Source of the DNA: Christensenella sp. UBA941
GTDB lineage: Bacteria > Bacillota > Clostridia > Christensenellales > UBA941
Direction: 5' to 3'
Length of the DNA stretch: 17,685 nucleotides
NCBI GenBank assembly: GCA_002293365.1
Contig: DBDD01000288.1
Coordinates: forward strand, 1-17,685
This document shows, in pieces, positions 12,404 through 17,685 of the stretch. Made by a program: the position numbers and the translations under genes. Below the pieces are notes generated by a model, which saw only the letters and a program-made list of their open reading frames with translations, searched no databases and was not told where the DNA came from. Each line of letters opens with the position of its first letter. Position 1 is the first letter of the stretch.

Positions 12404-14752
12404 TCAATTGAAAGGCCGCAGGCTGATTGCCATTTGCTCGCCTTCATAGGGTACTTCAATAGGTTCGGAAACACCTCCATCAGTGATGAACCGTAGCGTG
12501 AATCTGTTCTGATGGGGAAAGCTGCCTCGCCCTTTGCCAAGCGTAAGCGTTTTCGCCTGATCGTCATACTTTAGAGTTATAGAGGAAAAATGCCCCTGCT
12601 CGAAGGCATATCCGTCGCCCTCGTCGTTATAAAGAGTAAAGACGCCGTCCGCGCCGGAGTAGATATGGGTTTCTGATACCTCGCCTTTTCTTTCGTCCGC
12701 GAATGCAAGCGCGCCCGACAACGGAATTATAGAACCGGCGCGTACGAACAATGGAAGCATATCCAGCGGCGCCTCGCACACTGCGCTCTGCCCGCCGGCA
12801 TAGGCTTTGTTCGTCCAGTAATCATACCAACAGCCCGCCGTTTTTGGAAGGTAAACCGATCTTGATAAAGACGCGTTTTTAATAGGAACGCTGTTTGGCG
12901 CGTAGTACATTGGTTCCGTTACGGGACAGACCAAAAAGGCCCGGCCGAACATATAGCTCAGCGCAATATCATGGACGTTCTCGTCGTCCGCAAAGTCGAA
13001 CATCAGGCTGCGTACCATCGTATCGTGGCTATGATATACCGCCGCCGCCGTGGAGTAGATATAGGGCAATAGCTTATAGCGCAAGCGTATGAACTTCACG
13101 ATCGCATCGTAGAAAGGTTCTCCCGACTTACCGAACTGCCAGGGCTCACGCGGCGTATCCGTGCCATGGGAACGGAACATGGGAAGAAAAGCGGCGTATT
13201 GCAGAAAACGCACATAGAGCTCTCTGTATCCGAGATCGTTTACGCCGTCGTTGTAATCGCCGTTCCAAAACCAGAGCTTTTCGCGCTCGCCCGCTTTGCC
13301 GCAGCCTCTGTTTTCCCACTTATCCTTTACAACAAAGAACCCGCCGATATCAAGCGTCCAATACGGCTGCCCGCTCATGGACATTTTGATGCCCTCGGCA
13401 ATTTGCTGTTTCAGTACTGTCCATTTCGCGCTTATGTCGCCCGACCATGGGATGGCCGCGTAGCGCTGCCCGGATACATAGGTCGAGCGCGTCAGGTTGA
13501 CGACGCGCTTATCGCTGCCGCTTTTGCGCCAATTTTCATAGACGCCTTTCGCGTGGTATAGCCCGTAAGAATTCAGCTGCGCCCAGGGCATGGACTTCTT
13601 CGATTCGTCTACGATTAAGTCGTATCTGGCTTCCTCGGGCCTTTTGTCTTCGCCGCTCCAATCGGCGTCGGAGAAAGGCTCGGCGCTGTCGCACCAAAAA
13701 GCATCCGCTCCGGCGGAAAACCAGTCGGCCTCTAACTGCCGCCAATAGACGGCGCGGGCCTCTTTGTCGAAAGCGTTATAGACAGCCGAGTTCGGCAAAA
13801 GCATATCCGAGTGTTTAAACTCGATATAATTGCTTCCGCCAGCCGCCATGTTGGGCCAAACCGAAACCATGAGCTTTGCGTGCATGCCGTGAAGGCGGCT
13901 CATAAGCGAGCTCAAGTCGGGGTAGCGGTTTTTATCGACGCGCTTTTCGCCCCAAAGGCCGTCTTCCCAGGAATACCAGTCCTGTACGATACAATCCACA
14001 GGAATATCCTCTGAGCGGAACCGGGCGGCGGTCTCAATAAGCTCCTCCGACGTTTGGTAGCGCTCTCTGGACTGTATATATCCGAAGGCCCATCTTGGAA
14101 GCATCGCCGCCCTGCCCGTCAATTCCCGCAGGGAGCGGATAATCTCGTCAAAGCCGCCGCCCGTTATCACATAATAAGAAATCTCATCCACAGTGTCCAT
14201 CGTAAAGGTCATCCTGCCGTTTGCGGCGTCGAATATCATCGCCGTTTCCGTATCGATCAGGATGCCGTAATTCCTAGACGATATGACGAACGGTATGGAG
14301 ATTATCATGTTGGTCTGATACAGGTATTCGCGGCGGCCGTTATAGTTATATACGCCGTCCTCGTGCTGGCCAAGGCCGTAGAGCCCTTCTTCTTTCGTAA
14401 TGGCGAATTCCAGCCTGCCTCCATAGGCTATGCCCGAGGGTTCCTGCCGCGAGTTTTCGATGTAGGCTGCCTCGCCGTTGGCGGTTTGTTTATACTTGAT
14501 GATAGGCTCGCCGTCGACTACAAACTTATAAACCTGCTTTTCAGTCAGGCTGTGGCCGATTTCCGCAAGAACCGTCTCGTTATTCCCGTTTTTGAACGCT
14601 AAGCCGCCGTTTTCCGGCGCATAGTTCGGGCGGATATCATTCTGTTGAATAAAATCGCCCGAAACCAACGAGCTCTTCTTCGGCTCGCCCGGGGCGTAAG
14701 TATAAACGACCCTGGTTATATTATCGCTAAGCGGTATGATGTGAGCAAACAA
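12404..14752 (-). CDS. GH31 family glycosidase, alpha-xylosidase-like
   Basis: This intact 782-residue glycoside hydrolase of family 31 has no signal peptide and so is probably cytoplasmic. An N-terminal sandwich (about 1-215) precedes the catalytic barrel, which contains GYIQSRERYQTSEEL (about 224-238), DCIVQDWYSW, nucleophile motif FWCDSAEPF (Asp about 355), acid/base motif WSGDI (Asp about 439) and QPYWTLDIGGFF. A C-terminal sandwich and a DUF5110-like end follow. QSRERY together with a xDxxEP nucleophile motif favours the alpha-xylosidase group over maltases; this is inference. TTG 14752 is the start, with GGAGG 6 nt upstream. It follows MalG by 18 bp, so the imported sugar is probably its substrate, for example an isoprimeverose-like oligosaccharide. 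Confidence 0.9.
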   Translation of the reverse strand: MFAHIIPLSDNITRVVYTYAPGEPKKSSLVSGDFIQQNDIRPNYAPENGGLAFKNGNNETVLAEIGHSLTEKQVYKFVVDGEPIIKYKQTANGEAAYIENSRQEPSGIAYGGRLEFAITKEEGLYGLGQHEDGVYNYNGRREYLYQTNMIISIPFVISSRNYGILIDTETAMIFDAANGRMTFTMDTVDEISYYVITGGGFDEIIRSLRELTGRAAMLPRWAFGYIQSRERYQTSEELIETAARFRSEDIPVDCIVQDWYSWEDGLWGEKRVDKNRYPDLSSLMSRLHGMHAKLMVSVWPNMAAGGSNYIEFKHSDMLLPNSAVYNAFDKEARAVYWRQLEADWFSAGADAFWCDSAEPFSDADWSGEDKRPEEARYDLIVDESKKSMPWAQLNSYGLYHAKGVYENWRKSGSDKRVVNLTRSTYVSGQRYAAIPWSGDISAKWTVLKQQIAEGIKMSMSGQPYWTLDIGGFFVVKDKWENRGCGKAGEREKLWFWNGDYNDGVNDLGYRELYVRFLQYAAFLPMFRSHGTDTPREPWQFGKSGEPFYDAIVKFIRLRYKLLPYIYSTAAAVYHSHDTMVRSLMFDFADDENVHDIALSYMFGRAFLVCPVTEPMYYAPNSVPIKNASLSRSVYLPKTAGCWYDYWTNKAYAGGQSAVCEAPLDMLPLFVRAGSIIPLSGALAFADERKGEVSETHIYSGADGVFTLYNDEGDGYAFEQGHFSSITLKYDDQAKTLTLGKGRGSFPHQNRFTLRFITDGGVSEPIEVPYEGEQMAISLRPFN

Positions 14753-14770
14753 AGCGAACCTCCAAGTATA

Positions 14771-15592
14771 TCAGCCTTTTATTGCGCCGGAAGTCATGCC
14801 TTGCATAAACCGCTTCTGCATGCTTAGATACAGAATCACGATGGGCAGCGAGGCGAGAATAACGTTTGCGAATACGAGGTTCCATTGGGACGTATAGGAG
14901 CCGATCGCGCTGTATATGCCCGTTGTAATCGTACTCCCGCCTTTTATACCGAGTATGTACATCGGATTGAGGAAGTCGTTCCATATCCACATGCTAAGGA
15001 AGATGATCGCCGTGGTCGTACAGGGGCGGATCATCGGGAAAATGATTTTAAAGAATATGGTAAACGGCCCCGCCCCGTCGATTGTCGCCGCTTCGTCCAT
15101 GCTGACGGGTATGGTCTTGATAAACTGCACATAGAGGAAAATCGTCGTGCTGAAATACGTGCCCACGTAGAAAAGGTAAAGCCCCGGCAGGGTGTATAAA
15201 AGATTCAGCGACGCCAAGGTTTTTATGCTCGGCACCAACGTAACCACCGGCGGAACCATGATGCCCGCCAAGGCGAATACATAAAGCATCTTATAGAACC
15301 TGCCTCTTCTTCTCGCGATGACATAGGCGGCCATAGAGGACAGCAGTATAAGCAGCGCGACGGATACCACTGTGATAACGATGCTGTTTTGATACAGCTC
15401 GAGTATTTTAGACGAATTAAACGCGTCTATAAAATTATCGAAGGTAATAGCCTGGGGCAGGCCCAAGGGCGATTTGATAACCTCCTCGTACGGCTTGACG
15501 GAGTTTACAATCGCGATATAAAGGGGTATAAGAAACACTAGGGAAAACAGCAGTATCAATATACGCCTTATCCATTTGCCGGCTATTTTCAT
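14771..15592 (-). CDS. Carbohydrate ABC transporter permease, MalG type
   Basis: This is the second inner-membrane subunit of the intact sugar importer, 273 residues and six membrane helices (first at about 10-30, last near 235-255). The EAA loop MDEAATIDGAGPFTIFFKI (about 182-200) is the docking site for the cytoplasmic ATPase, whose gene is not in the operon; a shared MsmX-like ATPase encoded elsewhere is normal in Bacillota. LNPMYIL and the ending MTSGAIKG are typical. The ATG at 15592 lies 1 bp after the MalF stop. A TTG at 15604 is in frame but too close to the GAGG ribosome-binding site. Confidence 0.93.
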   Translation of the reverse strand: MKIAGKWIRRILILLFSLVFLIPLYIAIVNSVKPYEEVIKSPLGLPQAITFDNFIDAFNSSKILELYQNSIVITVVSVALLILLSSMAAYVIARRRGRFYKMLYVFALAGIMVPPVVTLVPSIKTLASLNLLYTLPGLYLFYVGTYFSTTIFLYVQFIKTIPVSMDEAATIDGAGPFTIFFKIIFPMIRPCTTTAIIFLSMWIWNDFLNPMYILGIKGGSTITTGIYSAIGSYTSQWNLVFANVILASLPIVILYLSMQKRFMQGMTSGAIKG

Positions 15593-15593
15593 A

Positions 15594-16463
15594 TCAATAC
15601 TCAACCTCGTTCCTTTTGGTAATAATGAGCTGCGCTGTGGTTAAACCGATTATAATGAGGAACAGTACGAGAACGATGGCGGACGAGTAACCCCTGAAGT
15701 TATATTCGAACGCCTCTTTAACCGCGAAAAGCGTGACGGTCTGCGTCGTGCCGCCGGGCCCGCCGCCTGTGATGACCTTCACATGATCGTATTGCTTCAA
15801 GCCGCCGGCGACGGATAGGATGCTGTTTATCGTTATACCCGGCATTAAGAGCGGCAGGGTTATATGGAAAAACGTCTTTACGCTTCCGGCCCCGTCGATC
15901 TTGCTTGCTTCCATTATTTCCACCGGGATTGTGCTCAAGGTCGCCACATAGATGACCACGAAGAAGCCAAGGCTGTTCCAGCAGATGATGATCGACATCA
16001 TGAATATCGTCATCAGCGGCGAGGAGTAGTAGTCTATAGGATTAATGCCGAAGAACCCGATGATCGTATTGATCACGCCGCCGTCCGTTTGGATCATGTA
16101 GGACCATATAAAAGCCACAACGACGCTGCTTAGAACCGTAGGAAGAAACAGCGCGCTCTTGGAGAAATTTTGCAGTTTAGTGTTGCCGTTTAGTATCACA
16201 GCCAGCAGTATTCCTAAAACGTTGTAGATGAGAACCGTTACTACCATGATGATCGCGGTGACCTTCAGCGCGTTGAAAAACGCGGCGTCTTGGAACAGCT
16301 CGACAAAATTATCGAAGCCTACCATTTTGTAGGTTGGGCTGAACCCGTCCCAATTCGTGAAGCTGTAGAAAAAGCACAGCACAACCGGGACGATCATGAA
16401 GACAATGTAGGTTAGGAATCCGGGAGCCAAAAACAGCCCGTCCTTCCATTTTTTATGCTTCAT
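15594..16463 (-). CDS. Carbohydrate ABC transporter permease, MalF type
   Basis: This is the first permease of the intact importer, 289 residues without the extra N-terminal domain of E. coli MalF. Six helices are visible, beginning at about 10-32. The motifs are YSFTNWDG after helix 1, VGFDNFVELF, FLPTVLSSVVVAFIWSYM, the EAA loop MEASKIDGAGSVKTFFHITL (about 193-212) and the conserved VITGGGPGGTTQT. The ATG at 16463 follows CAGGAGGC by 7 nt. It is tightly coupled to MalG, whose ATG follows the stop by one base. Between it and the upstream binding-protein gene lies palindrome copy 4, which could lower permease expression relative to the binding protein. Confidence 0.94.
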   Translation of the reverse strand: MKHKKWKDGLFLAPGFLTYIVFMIVPVVLCFFYSFTNWDGFSPTYKMVGFDNFVELFQDAAFFNALKVTAIIMVVTVLIYNVLGILLAVILNGNTKLQNFSKSALFLPTVLSSVVVAFIWSYMIQTDGGVINTIIGFFGINPIDYYSSPLMTIFMMSIIICWNSLGFFVVIYVATLSTIPVEIMEASKIDGAGSVKTFFHITLPLLMPGITINSILSVAGGLKQYDHVKVITGGGPGGTTQTVTLFAVKEAFEYNFRGYSSAIVLVLFLIIIGLTTAQLIITKRNEVEY

Positions 16464-16505
16464 CCTCTGCCTCCTGAATTGTTGAAACGCTTTGACATTT
16501 GTTCT

Positions 16506-16624
16506 GTAGGGGACGCTGTCCCCAGCGTCCCGCGTTTTATTTGCTGGTGGCAGGTCGCAGAGGACTGCGACCCCTACAACAGCATAGCGGGTTAAATATA
16601 GGGGCGGGGTTCCATCCCCGCCCG
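16506..16624. repeat. Variable-core palindrome element, copy 4 (three hairpins)
   Basis: Three hairpins sit between the binding-protein and MalF genes. Hairpin 1: 16510-16518 with 16523-16531 (GGGACGCTG/CAGCGTCCC). Hairpin 2: 16553-16560 with 16565-16572 (GGTCGCAG/CTGCGACC), ending CCCCTAC. Hairpin 3: 16602-16609 with 16616-16623 (GGGCGGGG/CCCCGCCC). All are perfect. The outer words GTAGGGG, CCCCTAC and TAGGGG match the other copies while the cores differ from all of them. Confidence 0.82.
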
Positions 16625-16647
16625 CGACTCATGTTAGATAGCGCTTT

Positions 16648-17685
16648 CTATTCCAGCGCTCTGTTCGCCCTATCCCATTCGCCGTCGAACGCGACGAGCT
16701 CCTGCTGGACGTCGTTGCCCAAAGCAACATTCTGTGTGACTATGTTGGTGAAATAATCCTTCAGACCGGGCAGGAACGCATCGTCGCCCGTCATGCTCTC
16801 GAAGCCTTCGACCTCTTGCATGCCCGCGATCATCTCTTCCATTTCTTTTCTAAGCGGAATCATGTCGTAGGGTACGTTTGCTTTCGTCGTGGCAAAAAGC
16901 TGTTCGCTTGCGAGGAATTCGCCGTACAGCTCCTGATCGCTGAAGAAGAACTTAACGAAGTCTTTGCATACGTCGGGGTGCTGATTGTTGGGCGTCGCGC
17001 CGATGGAAAGGCCTTCGTTTACGAACACGGATACGACGTTCGCGTTGTCGTCGCCCGGCAGCGGGAACCAGCCCACTTCAAAATCCTGCAAGCCCTTGGC
17101 GACCTCGGCGTTGACCCAGGAGCCGATGGCGACCATCGCCGCTTCGCCTGTGAAGAACTGCTCCAGCATCTGTGTATAGGTTACGCCGGCGATGCCCGAG
17201 CCGCAGTATTTCTGCGCGACATCCTGGTATTTCTGCATAGCTTTGATCAAGTCGGGGTTATCGAACTTCACGGCGTCGGCGTTGCGCTGCGCGCCCCAAC
17301 CCGGATTTTTGGCGAGAAGGTCTGTGCCTGCGTACATGTTGGCAAGCTGCGCCTGCGGCCAGCCGTCTTTAATGCCCATGGCAAGAGGCTGTACGCCCGC
17401 AGCCAGCAGCGTATCGCAGGCATTGATGAACTCAGCGTAATTTTGGGGAGCCGCCAAGCCGTTTGCGGCAAAGAGGTCTTTGTTGTAAAATACGCCGATT
17501 AGCTGCTTTTTATAGTTCGCGACATACTGTTTTCCGTCGATTTTGCCAACGTTGGGATCCGCCAAGTAGTCGAGCTCGCCCTCTTCAAACGCAAGCAATG
17601 CGCCCGAGGGAACGAAGTCGGCCGGATTCTGCATGACCATGACGTCCGGGAACTGGCCCGTGGAAAGCAGCGTCTTCTCGTACTC
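16648..17685 (-). CDS. Family 1 extracellular solute-binding protein, 5' end off the window
   Basis: This is the sugar-binding lipoprotein of the intact importer. The right edge removes the signal peptide and about the first 80 residues; the frame is open to base 17685, and 345 codons are visible. Typical segments include the hinge-region GVFYNKDLFAANGLAAPQNYAEF, FTGEAAMVAIGSWV (helix and strand before the ligand site), VGWFPLPGD and FVNEGLSIGA, and a helical end close to ALE-TAG. It is the promoter-proximal gene of the operon SBP-MalF-MalG-GH31. The C-terminal half looks complete, unlike the paralogue at 11017-11613, with which it shares architecture but little sequence. The ligand is unknown; the GH31 partner suggests an oligosaccharide with alpha-linked xylose or glucose. 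Confidence 0.93.
   Translation of the reverse strand, partial: EYEKTLLSTGQFPDVMVMQNPADFVPSGALLAFEEGELDYLADPNVGKIDGKQYVANYKKQLIGVFYNKDLFAANGLAAPQNYAEFINACDTLLAAGVQPLAMGIKDGWPQAQLANMYAGTDLLAKNPGWGAQRNADAVKFDNPDLIKAMQKYQDVAQKYCGSGIAGVTYTQMLEQFFTGEAAMVAIGSWVNAEVAKGLQDFEVGWFPLPGDDNANVVSVFVNEGLSIGATPNNQHPDVCKDFVKFFFSDQELYGEFLASEQLFATTKANVPYDMIPLRKEMEEMIAGMQEVEGFESMTGDDAFLPGLKDYFTNIVTQNVALGNDVQQELVAFDGEWDRANRALE

Noticed and set aside
9349..17640. Recent tandem duplication of one sugar operon
   Set aside because: The two MalG proteins and the two GH31 proteins differ clearly along their length, so these are separate lineages that share an architecture.

Overview
The window looks like a chromosomal piece of an anaerobic, spore-forming Bacillota (class Clostridia), moderately GC-rich by eye. 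The basis is gene content: a ferredoxin-linked 2-oxoacid oxidoreductase, SpoVAC/SpoVAD spore proteins, YesM/YesN-type two-component remnants, MalF/MalG-type sugar ABC transporters with GH31 glycosidases, and a ParA/ParB pair of the kind carried by Clostridia conjugative elements. No rRNA, tRNA, CRISPR array or transposase gene was found.

Layout. 1-940 (+): the 3' end of a 2-oxoacid:ferredoxin oxidoreductase beta subunit and the complete gamma subunit. 1090-1437 (+): a DUF2007-type protein whose 3' end overlaps, tail to tail, a class V aminotransferase (1419-2576, -). 2610-2778: two back-to-back sigma-A-type promoters, one for the aminotransferase and one for a GtrII-like membrane glucosyltransferase (2779-4368, +). 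4497-6205 (+): two doubtful small ORFs, spoVAC, and a spoVAD that lacks its last third; no spoVAE follows. 6267-8049 (+): parA-parB, overlapping by 8 bp. 8096-9310 (-): an AAA+/DUF4143 ATPase with a perfect dyad at its start.

9349-12397 (-) is a decayed carbohydrate-uptake locus. Remnants of a sensor kinase, an AraC-type response regulator, a lipoprotein solute-binding protein, a MalF permease, a MalG permease and a GH31 glycosidase lie in normal operon order. Every one is cut, and neighbours are fused at deletion-like junctions. The binding protein has also lost its start codon and carries a nonsense codon in its signal peptide. 12404-17685 (-) is an intact, non-identical system of the same architecture: solute-binding protein (5' end off the right edge), MalF, MalG and an alpha-xylosidase-like GH31. 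Here a sugar or oligosaccharide would be bound outside the cell, imported, and hydrolysed in the cytoplasm.

Four intergenic sites (about 950-1061, 4806-4916, 5430-5511, 16506-16624) carry palindromes whose ends are constant (GTAGGG at one side, CCG/CGtGACC at the other) but whose paired cores differ, so the pairing is kept while the sequence changes. They sit inside operons as well as between them. The most notable points are this hairpin family, the stepwise decay of the second sugar locus, and the broken spoVA operon running into parAB. I do not see a clearly new multi-gene system. Assembly error remains an alternative explanation for several junctions.
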